A DNA stretch of 64,000 nt from Proteles cristata cristata (Eukaryota; Chordata; Mammalia; Carnivora; Hyaenidae): contig JAESUZ010004133.1 of NCBI GenBank assembly GCA_017311185.1, forward strand, positions 1 through 64,000, read 5' to 3'. The number at the start of each line of letters is the position of its first letter. The stretch's first letter is position 1. Position numbers and translations under genes: made by a program. Below the pieces are notes generated by a model, which was not told where the DNA came from, ran no database searches, and saw nothing but the letters and a program-made list of their open reading frames with translations. Positions 12,020 through 22,839 of the stretch are shown in pieces.

Positions 12020-12336
12020 CTTGTCTAGCCCTTCCCACATTTCCAACTCTCTGGCTCTTCTGCTCTCAGCTGGAGAAAGCTCGGGACCCACCAGCTCATC
12101 CAGGGTCGTGTCTCTTTGCAGGTTAACGGTGCCTCATAGTGTAACATAATCATATGAGTGGTATTTCATCATATGCAGAGATGCCTGGGAACAGGGCAAA
12201 GATTAGGGATCTTTACAGGACCATTTTAGGAATTCTGACACCCACACTCATACTTACAGAATAAACATCTATACTAAAGAACAGTGATCTATAATTTGAA
12301 GAATTGACATTACAGCTTTCCTTCCCTTGCTAAGTT

Positions 12337-12394
12337 GTGGTGTGTGTGTGTGTGTGTGTGTGTGTGCACGCGTGTGTGTGTTGTGTGTGTGTGT
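12337..12394. repeat. TG microsatellite
   Basis: A TG run with short interruptions (CACGCG, TTG). The inverted copy has a shorter AC run at 31339-31358. Confidence 0.95.
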
Positions 12395-12894
12395 ATTTTC
12401 TTTCTTGAGCCTGCAGTTGTGTTACTTTTTCTTCTTATGTTAACATAATTTTAAATTTATGCTAATACAATTTTTAGAGAACTCTACTTATTGTATAATA
12501 ATAATGCTATTTCATACATTTGGTGAGGATTTGCTATATCATACACACTGTGCTAAGGGTTTCATTCATATCTCAATGAATATTTTAGCCCTCATTTGTG
12601 GCTGCTTTCTTAGGTCGACAGTAGAGCTGGAGAAACTGAGGCTTCAGAAAGTTTGAGCCACATGATTTAGGTAAGAAATCTTCTGTACAGAGCAGGTGGG
12701 CTTTAACTCACTTGTGTTCTCCAAAGCCTGAGTTTTTTCACATAGCCAGAGTAAGGTCATTTAGCAAGATAGGATTTTTTTTTTAATTTTTTCCCCTTAA
12801 AATTCATGCATTTATTGTTCCAGACAAAATGACTTAGAAAGTTATTATTGAATAACATTCTGATAATATTTTGTAAAACTATCAATTAAAGGAA

Positions 12895-13895
12895 TGGAAT
12901 CTTGCCATTGGCAACACTACGGATGGGGCTAGAGAGTATATTGCTAAATGAAGTTAATCAGAGAGACTAATACCATATGGTTTCACTCATATGTAGAATT
13001 TAATAAACAGAACAAAGAAGCACGGGGGAAAACAAGAAAGAGAGAGAGACAAACCAAGAAACAGACTTTTACCTATAGAGAGCAAACTGTTGGTTACCAG
13101 AGGTGAAGTTGGTTTGGGGGTGAGTGAAATAGGTGATGAAGATTAAGGAGTGCACTGTGATGATCACTAGGTATTGTAAAGAAGTATAGAATCACTATAT
13201 TTTAAACTTAAAACTAATACTACACTGCATGCTACTAACTGCAACAAACTGCAATTTAAATAAAAACTTAAAAACAACACAAAACATTGCAGGGAATACA
13301 AAAGAAAAAAAAGAAAGAAAACCAAAGTCACAGTGAAATGTCATCTTGGACTTGCTGAAAGGCTGTTATTAAAAAGTTAACATTTAAGAAGTATTGGTAA
13401 GGATATACAGCAAAGAAAACTCTGGTACATTACTGGTGGGAATGTGAGTTTGTGAAGCCATCTTGGAAAATAATATGCTGGGTCCTCAAAAAATGACAAG
13501 TAGAGGGGTGCCTGGGTGGCTCAGTCGGTTAAGCGTCCAACTTCAGCTCAGGTCATGATCTCATGGTTTGTGGGTTCGAGCTCCGCATTGAGCTCTGTGC
13601 TGAGAGCTCAGAGTCTGGAGCCTGTCTTCAGATTCTGTATCTCCCTCTCTCTCTGATCCTCCCCTGCTCATGCTCTTTCTCTCTCTCAAAAAATAAATAA
13701 AACATTAAAAACTTTTTTTAAATGACAAGTAGAATGAACTTATTTTCCAGCAATCCACTTCTGAGTGTTTATTCAAAAGTATTGTAATATATTTCAAAAA
13801 TATACCTATACTCCCCTGTTTATTGCAGCATGATTCAAAATAGCCAAGATAATGGAACAAAATAAATGTCTATTGAAAGATAAAAAAGGAATTAT
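12895..13895 (+). mobile_element. Old L1 3' fragment(s), interrupted by a SINE
   Basis: 12895-13290 reads as an L1 3' end (GTTTCACTCATATGTAGAAT, GTTGGTTACCAGAGG) and ends in an A-rich tail. 13300-13490 and 13734-13895 read as an L1 segment just upstream of the 3' end (TACTGGTGGGAATGTGA, TTCCAGCAATCCACTTCTGA), split by the SINE at 13505-13719. There are probably two old insertions side by side. Confidence 0.75.
13505..13719 (+). mobile_element. CAN-SINE, feline type
   Basis: Head GGGTGCCTGGGTGGCTCAGT, B-box-like GTGGGTTCGAGCTC, CT-rich run, then an A-rich tail with AATAAATAAAAC. Flanked by a perfect 14-base target duplication, AAATGACAAGTAGA, at 13491-13504 and 13720-13733. It sits inside an older L1. 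Confidence 0.97.
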
Positions 13896-13899
13896 GTTT

Positions 13900-14350
13900 A
13901 AGGGATCAAAGATGATCAATTCTGCCAAGTCATGCAGTACACTTTGGAAAGACAGTTTTTGCTAATTGGTTCTGATAAATGATTTTTGAAAATTTTAGTG
14001 TATTTTTCCTTGGGAATACAGATACACTTTGAGTGGCTTGGTTGGTTGACAACAGGCTTTTTCCTATATAAGTAGCATCCTCATATACATGATGACTCAG
14101 AACATAGAAGTATACACCTATAGCTGACGTTGATAATGCCTGTTGAATCTTAAAATATGATAGCTGCTCTACCAAAGCGTTGTAAGCAAAGGAAATAAAG
14201 GAAAAACAAGGAATGATATGATATGGTGGCATTTCTAAGAACTAAATGGAAAAGAAGTGGAATATTACCACATTTCACAACACACACTAATGAACTGCTG
14301 CTGGTTTGGAGATCAGATGAGAAAGGCAAAGAAGTAAAACAAACAGAAGA
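13900..14350 (-). repeat. Inverted partner of 22840-23290
   Basis: Matches 22840-23290 in inverted orientation at roughly 85% by eye; for example, AACACACACTAATGAACTGC pairs with the reverse of the sequence near 22900. Homology stops near 14350, and about 15 bases later homology to block C (32930-33215) begins, so a rearrangement breakpoint lies here. No gene. Confidence 0.7.
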
Positions 14351-14640
14351 TAATTACATGAATTTATGTGCATATGTATATTATTCAATTCTGATGCATT
14401 TTGTCCTTTGCATACAAGCCACAATCTATGCAAAGAAACATGGCCAGAGTGGATAATTGAGCCTATGTCGGTCAAACTATAGCATTCATGGAATAAAAGA
14501 ATATAGTGTTGACTATATATTTATTGTTCAATCACCAAACATACATATAACACCTATTACATGCCAGGCTGGGGCATCAAGCATTAAATGATGACCATAA
14601 ACATCCTTCTTTCATGAGTTTCATTGTCTACAGGGAGAGC

Positions 14641-14713
14641 CTGATGCAGAGCCTGAATTTGTAAACCGCGAGAAATTCGTATACTTAACCAAATGAGTCA
14701 CCCAGGTGTCCCT
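14641..14713 (-). mobile_element. CAN-SINE fragment
   Basis: Only the head half is recognisable on the reverse strand (GGGACACCTGGGTGACTCAT, then TTAAGTA). It is diverged, and its tail is lost or was never copied. Confidence 0.6.
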
Positions 14714-15265
14714 GTAGGGTCTATTACTATTTTGCTTGGCCTTTTCTCCATTTATGATCCAAATAGTGACCTCTGGACTCCTTAGAAAGCCACACTATAA
14801 AAATAATTTTTTTCACCTTTCCCACTCCCTACTTTCTTTAAAGAGGCTTTCCTTTTTTATTACCCTGGCTAAAATATACTGTTACATTCTCTCTTGGTTT
14901 TTTGATTATTTTTGTCACCAAAATAACCATGGATATACAACCATTTTTAATCTCTTTGTTTGTCTTTCCACTGCACTAGCCTGACCCCCAGGAGGGCTTT
15001 TCGCTCAATGTGAATAGTACCCAGTAAAGTGTAGGGAATGTGAGATGCATATGCAAAAATGTGTTAAATTAATTATTGATTGTAGCATTCTTTGACTCCC
15101 ATTTTCTCTTTATTAAATAGCATCTTGACCCCTGTCATAACCCAACACAGACACAAAAACTGGCAGAAATCATGATGAAAACAAACAAGCCAAGCCAAAA
15201 TATTCTAGGGTTTTAGAGGCAATTGACCTCTTTCAAAGTCAGTGGACTAAAATTAAATGCTTTTT
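14714..15265. other. Intergenic, nothing recognised
   Basis: A/T-rich DNA with no gene-like frame. It is not obviously shared with blocks A or C. Confidence 0.5.
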
Positions 15266-15687
15266 AAAAAGATTTATTTATTTAAACTGAAGTTAGTTAA
15301 CATACAGTGTAGTATTGATTTCAAGAGTAGAATCCAGTGATTCATCACTTATAGATAGCACTCAATGCTCATCCCAACCAGTGCCCTCCTTAATATCCAT
15401 TGCCCATTTAGCTCATCCCTCTACCCACATCCTCTCCAGCAACCCTCAGTTTGTTCTCTGTATTTAAGAGTCTCTTATGATTTGCCCCCTCTCTATTTTT
15501 ATCTTATTTTGCATCCCCTTGCCCTATGTTCATCTGTTTTGTTTCTTAAATTTCACATATGAGTAAAATCATATGATATTTGTCTTTCTCTGACTGACTC
15601 ACTTTGCTTAGCATAATACACTCTAGTTCCATCCATGTTGTTGAAAATGGCAGATTTCATTCTTTTGATTGCCAAGTAATAATCCAT

Positions 15688-15722
<35 letters not shown>

Positions 15723-16135
15723 CATATCTTCTCTATGCATTTTTCAGTCGCTGGACATCATTTGATTGCCAAGTAATAATCCATCGTGTGTGTGCATGTG
15801 TGTAATGTGTGTGTATATATATATATAACATATTCTCTATACACTTATCAGTCGATGGATGGACATTTGGGCTCCCTTCCATAGTTAGACTATTGTCTAT
15901 AGTTCTGCTATAAACATTGGGGTCCATGTGCCCCTTTAATACAACACACCTGTATCCTTTGGATAAATAGAACAATTGCTGGATCATAGGGCCCAGCAAT
16001 TTTTTGAGGAAACTCCATAGTCTTTACCAGAGTGGCTGCACCAGTTTACATTCCTACCAACAGTGCAGAAGTGTTCCCTTTTCTCTGCATCATTGCTAAC
16101 ATCTGTTGTTTTGAGTTGTTAATTTTAGCCATATT
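15266..16135 (-). mobile_element. L1 3' fragment, 5' truncated
   Basis: The reverse strand reads as L1 ORF2 end and 3'UTR. Plus-strand marks are TTAACATACAGTGTAGTATT, CTCTTATGATTTGCCCCC, CCATCCATGTTG and TTTACATTCCTACCAACAGT. It contains a direct duplication of about 100 bases with two TG/TA microsatellites (15665-15867). Confidence 0.88.
15665..15867. repeat. Tandem duplication inside the L1, with TG/TA runs
   Basis: Two direct units of about 97-105 bases each begin TTGATTGCCAAGTAATAATC (15665 and 15763), carry a TG then TA microsatellite, and end in CAGTCG(A/C)TGGA. Confidence 0.85.
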
Positions 16136-16619
16136 AAATGCTTTTTAGAAAAAACCTTAAAGAGAAGACAGGGTATGGCTTTCAGTGAGTCTTAGGTTAC
16201 CCAAAAGCATGGCTTACCCCTTATTTTCTGGATTTGTTGCTACATTCCAGAAAACAAAACACAGAAGTATGGTCAAAAGAATACTGTACCTGGAAAAAAT
16301 AAAAGTATGACCCACGTTATGGGGTCTTGGGCATTGATTCTTCATGTGGGCCAGGCTGGATATCTGTAAAAATAGAATTCACATCCTTCCTATAACACAA
16401 AAATCAATAAATCACTATAGCATAGCTAACATTTTATTAAAGAATTGCAATGCATTCTGTATTTCACACTCACAAGCATTACAGTGACAAAATCTCAGCA
16501 AGGTGTTATATCAGTAGAGAGTATCAGGGATGTAAAAGGTCCTTTGTAAATTGTCTACTCCAACATGAAGGTAGTATTAGAGAGTGCTAAGGCTACATAC
16601 TTCCTGAATTATTAACATT
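16136..16619. other. Block B, 3' side of OR copy B
   Basis: From about 16270 this matches block C at 34770-35063 (shared ATCAATAAAT and TTATTAAAGAATTGCA) and block A at 8700-8900 inverted. No gene is seen. Confidence 0.6.
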
Positions 16620-16915
16620 TTCTCATTTTGTTGATATACAGTTAACATATCACATTGTATTGGTCCCAAGTGTAAAACATAATTGTTTGATATACATATA
16701 TATCGCAAAATGATAACCACAATAAGTTTAGTTAACATAAATCACCTTATGTAGTTACACATTTTTTTCTTGTGGAGAGAACTTTTAAGATCTGCTGTTT
16801 TAGCAACAAATGAATGTACTGTACAGTATTGTTAACTATAACCACTGTGTTTACATTACATTCCCAAGATATATTTATCTTACAAGTAGAAGTTTCTACA
16901 TTTAACCATAATATA
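16620..16915 (-). mobile_element. L1 3' end fragment, specific to block B
   Basis: Plus-strand marks are TTGATATACAGTTAACATATCA, CAAAATGATAACCACAATAA and TTAACATAAATCACCTTATG, typical of the far 3' end of an L1 in reverse orientation. The matching positions in A and C have no such insertion. Confidence 0.75.
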
Positions 16916-17097
16916 CTTGTTATTGGTTTCTGTTTAAAGAGTCAAGGCTAAGCTTTCAGAAAATTGAGAGATCTCAACACCTTATGAGCTAAATGGAAGT
17001 ACAGTCGAGTCACTGATTATGATTCTAACATCATCATAATTTAACAGAATTTAACAAAGAATCTCTCATACCCTAGTCACAAACATTGAGAATATTT

Positions 17098-17306
17098 TTT
17101 AAGTTTATTTTATTTATTATGAGAGAGAGAAAGAGAGAGGGGACACAGGAAGGACACAGAGAGAGGGAGAGAGAGAGAATCCTAAGCAGGTTCAGCACTA
17201 CCAGTGCAGAGCCTGATGTAGGGCTTGAACTCACAAACCATGAGATCATGACCTGAGCCAAAACCAAGAGTCGAACACTCAACTGACTGAGCCACTCCCG
17301 TGCTCC
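17098..17306 (-). mobile_element. CAN-SINE
   Basis: Reverse-strand head GGAGCACGGGAGTGGCTCAGT, box motif CATGATCTCATGG, CT-rich tail. An approximate target duplication GAGAATATTTTTTAA / GAAAATATTTTTAA flanks it. It is absent from A and C at the matching site (near 8560 and 38440), so it is private to B. Confidence 0.93.
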
Positions 17307-17553
17307 AACACGGAAAATATTTTTAAAGCATTGGGGTTCAATAATCCAAGTATTTCAAATTAAAAATTTTAAACCCATTTCTGCTCAAAGACAAGTGAGA
17401 AACTTGTAATCTGAAGATGTATCACTTCTCAATGACACAGAGTAATAAAGAGTGAATCTCAACATAAAAGTAGGACTCCCACCATCCAGGCCATGTTCCT
17501 GCATGTTGCATATATATCAGCTCTCAATCTGTAGTACAAAAATGGTATCTAGT

Positions 17554-18495
17554 TTACCAACTCAGAAGAAGCTTCTTCTCAAACGTCCTCCTGAATGAGT
17601 CCTTGACCTCTTTGTTTCTCAGGCTGTAGATAAGGGGGTTCAACATGGGGATCACTGCTGTGTAGAACACAGAAACCACTTTATTGATGTCCAGGGAGAA
17701 ACTAGAACTGGGGCGTACATAGATAAAGAAGAGTGTCCCATACAGGATGGAGACAGCAGTCAGGTGTGAAGAACAGGTGGAGAAGGCTTTGCATCTCCCC
17801 TCAGCAGAGCGGATCCTCAGGATAGTGACCACAATGTAAATGTAGGAAACCAGGATGATCACACCGCTGAGCACTCCTAGAGCTCCGGCCAAGATGAAGA
17901 GTAAAAACTGATTGACCTGGGTGTCTGCACATGCCAGGGAGAGGACAGGAAGGAGGTCACAGAAGAAGTGATTGATGGTATTTGGACCACAGTAAGGCAG
18001 GTGAAAGGCAAAAGTCGTATGGGTCATGGCGCTTATAAGACCCATAACATAAGGCGCTACCACCAGCTGCACACAGACCCGCTGGGACATAATGAGTGTA
18101 TACAACAAGGGCTTACAGATGGCCATATACCTGTCATATGCCATGGAGGCCAGCAGGAAACACTCTGTCACTACAAACTGACCAAAAAACCATAACTGGG
18201 CAGCACAACCCAAGAAAGAGATTACTTTTTTCTCCACAAAGATGTCTGTCAGCATCTTGGGACCAATGACAGAAGAAGAGCAGACATCCACAAAGGACAA
18301 GTGGCTGAGAAGAAAGTACATGGGGGTGTGGAGTCGGAAATCCATCCAAATGAGGGTGATCATCCCCACATTTCCCAGAAGAGCGGCAAGATAAACCAAG
18401 AGAAATATCACAAACAGAACAACCTGGTGCTGGAAGCAATTTGTTAAGCCGACGAATAAGAACTCAATCACCACAGTTTGGTTTCTATAATCCAT
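17554..18495 (-). CDS. Intact olfactory receptor gene (class II, family 5/8/9-like), copy B
   Basis: A 313-residue odorant receptor, paralogue of the gene at 7332-8276 and convergent with it. All class II marks are kept: NQT glycosylation site at 5-7, GN in TM1, [13 protein letters not shown], Cys97, [10 protein letters not shown], three loop-2 cysteines, KAFSTCSSH and [12 protein letters not shown]. It differs from copy A by about 19 substitutions and one missing lysine near the C-terminus. Fifteen of the changes lie in the first 163 residues, mainly TM1, the first loop and TM4, and the last 150 residues are nearly identical. The final 370 coding bases differ at about four positions by eye, which is far less than the surrounding DNA. 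This suggests a conversion tract. The reading frame is intact, so both genes may be functional. Ligand and exact subfamily are not determined. Confidence 0.96.
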   Translation of the reverse strand: MDYRNQTVVIEFLFVGLTNCFQHQVVLFVIFLLVYLAALLGNVGMITLIWMDFRLHTPMYFLLSHLSFVDVCSSSVIGPKMLTDIFVEKKVISFLGCAAQLWFFGQFVVTECFLLASMAYDRYMAICKPLLYTLIMSQRVCVQLVVAPYVMGLISAMTHTTFAFHLPYCGPNTINHFFCDLLPVLSLACADTQVNQFLLFILAGALGVLSGVIILVSYIYIVVTILRIRSAEGRCKAFSTCSSHLTAVSILYGTLFFIYVRPSSSFSLDINKVVSVFYTAVIPMLNPLIYSLRNKEVKDSFRRTFEKKLLLSW

Positions 18496-18508
18496 TTCTC
18501 TGATTTTA

Positions 18509-18528
18509 TCTGTAAGGAGAAAGAGAAA
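18509..18528 (-). promoter_or_regulatory. Splice acceptor before the copy B OR coding exon
   Basis: On the reverse strand a CT-rich tract (TCTTTCTCTTTCTCC) leads to TTACAG, placing the exon start 14 bases before the ATG at 18495. It matches the site in copy A, with slightly more pyrimidines. Confidence 0.7.
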
Positions 18529-19264
18529 GATTTTTCTTTACCATCAATTTGTAATTAAATTATTTTTAAATGAATTTAGCCTCAATTATTTTTAAGTTAA
18601 AAAGGAGAGCCCGGCTCTCTTGAATTCTACATCTGCTATTTACTTGCCAACTAGTTGTGTAATACAAAGTCATTAACCCTCACAGGTTCTTTAGTTTCTT
18701 CCATTGATTTTAAGTAGAATCATAGAATTTTAACCTAGAAGTGAACATTGGAGATTATTTAAGGAAAGTCCTCCAATTACACCAGGTTTTATTTCTAAAA
18801 ATATTTAGCTTTCAACCAAGAATATATTTTCAAAAAACAACATTTCATTGAAATATGCACTATGGGAATTAATGAATTCAGAATGATATACATTCTCACT
18901 GAAGGATAGGGGTATACTATTGTTTTTCTGTAACATAAATTCCTTCTCAGTGCCCTATGATTCTATAACAAATATAATTGCTTGATTTCCCTAATAGATA
19001 TGTTTTAATGTTAAGGAGGAGGGCAAGCTGAGATAAGAAAAGTTAGCTTTAGAACACACATCACATCCTCGACATTATCCTCACTGTGACTTTTTCCAAA
19101 ATGCCTTATGTTCCCCCATATCAACGGTGTATATACTCATTAATCTACTCACTCCATTGAATTATTAAGCCACCTAAGAAAAGACCACTTTTAAAATATT
19201 GAGTAGATGTTCTGATCCAATTAGTGTAATTAGGTGCTTGAGAGAGAAATATAAATGTTTTAAA
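18529..19264. other. Intergenic upstream of OR copy B
   Basis: Matches block A 6351-7315 inverted but lacks the SINE found there at 7053-7242. No gene or recognisable repeat. Confidence 0.55.
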
Positions 19265-19905
19265 AATTACAGGGGGCATCCCTGGGCAATTATCCCAGGG
19301 AAATAGGGATTTATGCCCACACAAAAAACATGTACAATTTTATTCAGAGAACTTTTATTTAGAATATCAAACTTTTGAAAGAACCCAAATGTCCTACAAT
19401 ACATAAAAGTTTAAACACATGGTGGTATATGCAAACCATGGAATACTATTTGGTAAGAAGGAGGAAAAAATATGATATATGCAACAGCCTGGATGTACCC
19501 AAAGGCATTAGACTGAGTTGAAAAAGTCAACCCCAAAAGTTCAAAGCTTTATGATTCCATATATATGACATTCTCAAAATGATGAAATTATAGAGATGGA
19601 GAATTAGGTTAGTGTTTGCCTGGGATTAAGAAGGGTGAGGCGGAGAGGGGAGGTGTGACTATAAATGTGTGACACAGGAAGATCCTGGTAGGAATGGAAG
19701 GGTTCTGTAACTTGATTGCTGAGTTGGTTAAGCAAATCTATACACATAGTAAAATGATATAGAACAATACATACACATCACACCTATGCCAATTTCCTGC
19801 ATTTGATGTTATGCTATAGTTACTCAAGGAAGATAGAGAGTTGTAAATTCAGAAAATACTATTTTATGAAAACGAAACTAAAATATACACATATCATCTC
19901 AACTA
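19265..19905 (+). mobile_element. Old L1 3' fragment, shared with block A
   Basis: L1-like marks: CCCAAATGTCC, TGGAATACTATTTGGTA, TGATTCCATATATATGACAT and AGTGTTTGCCTGGGATTAAG. The inverted counterpart is 5690-6350. Confidence 0.75.
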
Positions 19906-20587
19906 ACTTCTTTTGTAAACAAAGGTAAGAAAGTACACACACAACTGATAATCATTATGTTTTTGAAACTTTGTGTTCAAATTGAAATCATGCATACAAA
20001 TCATACTTCCTAAACATAGAAATACGTATTATTTTATTTTGCCCCGGCCATACACAATGCAAAGATTCTAAAACAGAACAACCATAATGTCATCTATACA
20101 TGTGACTTTTGGCATGTGCAACACCAAATTAAGGTCAGCTGATTCAGAGACTTGTTTTCTACTTATAAATCCTAATGTAAGTAAAGTGAAGAAATTAAGA
20201 GCCAGAGAAGCCAAGACCTCCTAATTCTAACCATCCTATGAGCCATAATCCTGCAGCATATTTCATACTCTGTATGCCAAACACAAAATTCAAACAACAT
20301 GTACATTCAGGTTAGGTAATTTAAACCAAAAGACACAGACTAAATATTTCACTTGTACTGAATCATTCTTCATGATGAGCTTAGAGATGATGCTTTTCCA
20401 GACATATAAACTCATTTTTTGATATGTAGACTAGTGAATGCAATTTAGGAAATGACTTAATGCAACGATTTGAAGAAACATGCCCTACACCCATTGTCTG
20501 TCTATGTCATAGCGACTTACGAAAGTAGCATTCTCTGATATGAAAATGAATTACCCAGAAATGTAGACTGGTCATTCTTCTCAGCTT
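19906..20587. other. Intergenic, shared with block A
   Basis: Matches 4561-5300 inverted (for example TGCCAAACACAAAATTCAA at 20275). No gene seen. It lies between the triplicated module and OR copy B. Confidence 0.5.
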
Positions 20588-20905
20588 CTTCAGGTGTCTA
20601 GGAAGATAAACAATACAGTGCTACTATCTTGAAAACTGTGCCTTCCAATGGCACTTCAAAAAAGTATTAACTCCTTCTGCACAATTCACAGCAGAGGTTT
20701 TTCTAAAGGGTTTTTGTGTAAATTGGAACCAACTCCCTCAAGGAACAGAAGCTCAAGAGATCAGATCCATAGAGGAGATAATATCTTTTGAGAAAATAAT
20801 TTTGGGATTTTGAGTCCAGAGTAATTACACAAAATAAACCTATATCTCCCCCTTTGGTATTTCCCTCTCTCTTTGAAAGTCCTGGAAGTAAACACAGGAA
20901 AAAAA
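20588..20905. repeat. Triplicated upstream module, B copy
   Basis: The inverted equivalent of 4230-4560, in the same orientation as 38650-39015. Begins TTCAGGTGTCTAGGAAGAT and includes AACCAACTCCCTCAAGGAA. Homology with A ends here, next to an L1. Confidence 0.75.
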
Positions 20906-20915
20906 CATCCTGACA

Positions 20916-21245
20916 TGAAAAAAGAAGCAAATCCAGCCATTGGCAATAGCATGGGTGAAATTGGAAGACATCACTCTTAATGAAATAACCCAGACAAAGA
21001 AAGAAAAATACTGTATGATACCACTTAGATGTGGAACCTAAAAAAGTTGAACTCATAGTAGAGATTAGGACAGTGGTCATCAGGGACTGGGGTTGGAGAA
21101 ATGAAGAAATGTTGGTCAAAAAGTACAAATTTTCCACTGTGAAAGCAGAAAATTCTGGGGATCTAATTTATAGCATGGTGGCTATAATTAATAATTAGTA
21201 TGAATACCTGAAATTTTCGAAGATAGTAGATCTTAAGTATTCTCA

Positions 21246-21286
<41 letters not shown>

Positions 21287-21445
21287 AAGGTAACTATGTA
21301 AGGTGATAAATGTGTTACCAACTTGATTATAGTAATCATTTCACAGAGTATACATTTATTAATTTATCACATTGTATATCATAAATATATACAATTCTTA
21401 CTTGTCAATTGTACCTCAATAAAACTGGAATAACAACATAAAAGA
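20916..21445 (+). mobile_element. L1 3' end fragment with CA repeat
   Basis: Marks: CCATTGGCAATAGCATGGGT, TATGATACCACTTAGATGTGG, ATCAGGGACTGGGGTTGG, and a terminal CAATTGTACCTCAATAAAAC. A CA microsatellite sits at 21247-21282. Confidence 0.85.
21247..21282. repeat. CA microsatellite
   Basis: An uninterrupted CA run of about 18 units inside an L1 3' end. Confidence 0.95.
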
Positions 21446-21479
21446 AAATAAAACATTTTCAAGATCTATACTTTGTTTT

Positions 21480-22835
21480 GAAATTCATCTTTTGTTTAAA
21501 AAATTCTATAGTTCATATACTCTTATTGTATTTCATAATGTGGATATTCCACAAATGATTTACCTATTCCTTTTTTAGCATTTGAGTTCTTTCCAGCTTT
21601 TAATCTTTATAAATCTTTCTCCAGTGGACATCTTTGTCTATGTCTTCTAGTGTTCATGAACATGCATTTTTCTTAAGAATGTATCAGGGATTTAAATTAC
21701 TGTCAAAGAAAAATTACAACAAGTGCAGTCAACACAGTCAAGGACTTTGTCAAGATTAATGCAATAGGAAAGAGGTTCAACTCCACTCCTACTCAAACAT
21801 AACGTCGAAGTATTTCTAAGAACTGAAGAGAAGCAGAAGAGAAGCACTGGAGGACTTCAGGTGTTAGGCTGGTGGACGTTTGCTAACTGAGTTTCTCAGT
21901 GTTTGGCTCCTACCTTTGCACAGAGATAGAGAGATAAAGAGATGTCTCCCAGATCCCAGTTGTAAATTGCAAGAAAGAGGGATAAGATTTACACCTCAAA
22001 GGGACAAATAAAGAATCTACAATTCCAAATTTTCTTTTTTTAAAAAAATTGTTTTTGAGAGAGAGTAAATGTGTGTGTGAATGAGGGAGGGGTAGAGGGA
22101 GAGAGAGAGAGAGAGAGGAAAAGAGAATCTTAGGTGGGTCCCATGCAGAGCACAGAGCCCTATGTGGGGCTTGATCTCACAATCGTGAGATCATGACTTG
22201 AGACAAAATCAAGAGTCGAACACTTAACCAACTGAAACATCCAGGCACCACTAAAATTGCAAGTTTTCTAAAGTAAATGGTCTAAAATACAAAGAGGTCA
22301 TTGGTCCACTTTCTGGAAGAAATCTGTCTCAAGGTTAGCCAAGCTCGGGGAGCATTGAGACAGTCTTGATCAATAGGTACATGTGTGTTCAAACTGAGTG
22401 ATAATGCAAGTTTTCCACACTCTAATAAGTAATATACCAGAGCCAATTTTGTATTTTAGCCATTTTTCCTGAGTGTAAAGTGGGATCTCATTGTGCATTT
22501 AATTGCTATTTTCCTGACTTTTACTGAAGTTCAAAAATCACAGTATTCAGGTGTCTTGGTCTCTTAAAATCATTGGGTTGTCTGTCTTTTTTTTTTTTTT
22601 TTAAAATCATACTGCTTATTCATATATTCCAGATAGAAGTCAGCTTTTTACATTATAAATATATCTTCGCATTCAGTGTCTTGTATACTTAACAGCACCT
22701 TTGGTGTACCTAGGTTCCTGGTTCTTAATGTTGTCAGGATGTCATCATTTTCTTTTATACTTAGGATTTTTTGCAGTTAGCTTAAAAGGTATCTCCCTGC
22801 CACAGTGTCCTATCACAAGGTCAGAAAGAAATTAT
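21480..22835 (-). mobile_element. Diverged L1 (ORF2 3' part), interrupted by a SINE
   Basis: 21480-21690 (TTTAGCATTTGAGTTCTTTCC, CAGTGGACATCTTTGTC) and about 22440-22700 (TTTTAGCCATTTTTCCTGAG, GGGATCTCATTGTGCATTTA, CATTGGGTTGTCTGTC) resemble reverse-oriented L1 ORF2 end sequence. The part between is unclear and holds a SINE. Edges are approximate. Confidence 0.5.
22036..22251 (-). mobile_element. CAN-SINE
   Basis: Reverse-strand head GGTGCCTGGATGTTTCAGTT, box motif CATGATCTCACGATT, long CT/GA tail. An approximate target duplication (AATTCCAAATTTTCT / AATTGCAAGTTTTCT) flanks it. Confidence 0.92.
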
Positions 22836-22839
22836 AATT

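Larger units (their letters stand above)
9161..12660 (+). repeat. High-identity inverted arm, A side
   Basis: Matches 31060-34580 in inverted orientation at an estimated 94-96%, higher than the other A/C parts (about 85%). It contains an L2 3' end, a TG microsatellite and a stop-poor 107-codon stretch. No gene can be supported. Confidence 0.8.
1..12880 (+). repeat. Duplicated OR unit, block A
   Basis: Most of this span reappears in inverted orientation at 30937-40870 (block C), and parts reappear at 14365-20905 (block B). Landmarks by eye: 75-1640 pairs with 39030-40482, 4162-4560 with 38650-39015 and 20588-20905, 8310-8650 with 38300-38640, and 8700-12860 with 30937-35063. Copy A carries the OR at 7332-8276. 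Homology with C runs to the left edge of the window, so the unit continues outside. Confidence 0.85.
14365..20905 (-). repeat. Duplicated OR unit, block B (rearranged)
   Basis: An inverted relative of block A in the same orientation as block C. 14365-14640 matches about 32930-33215 of C, 16270-16600 matches 34770-35063, and 16920-17503 plus 20588-20905 match 38300-39015. The middle holds the intact OR at 17554-18495 and an old L1 shared with A. The part between 14713 and 16140 does not match A or C and is mostly an L1 insertion. Confidence 0.75.

Noticed and set aside
13505..13719. tRNA-like heads of the CAN-SINEs as tRNA genes
   Set aside because: They carry box-like promoter motifs, but the rest is SINE body with CT-rich and A-rich tails, and most are flanked by target duplications. 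They are retroposons, not tRNA genes.
20703..21137. 144-codon frame on the reverse strand
   Set aside because: It runs through the triplicated module into an L1 3' end, and the matching module in A and C lacks the same frame.
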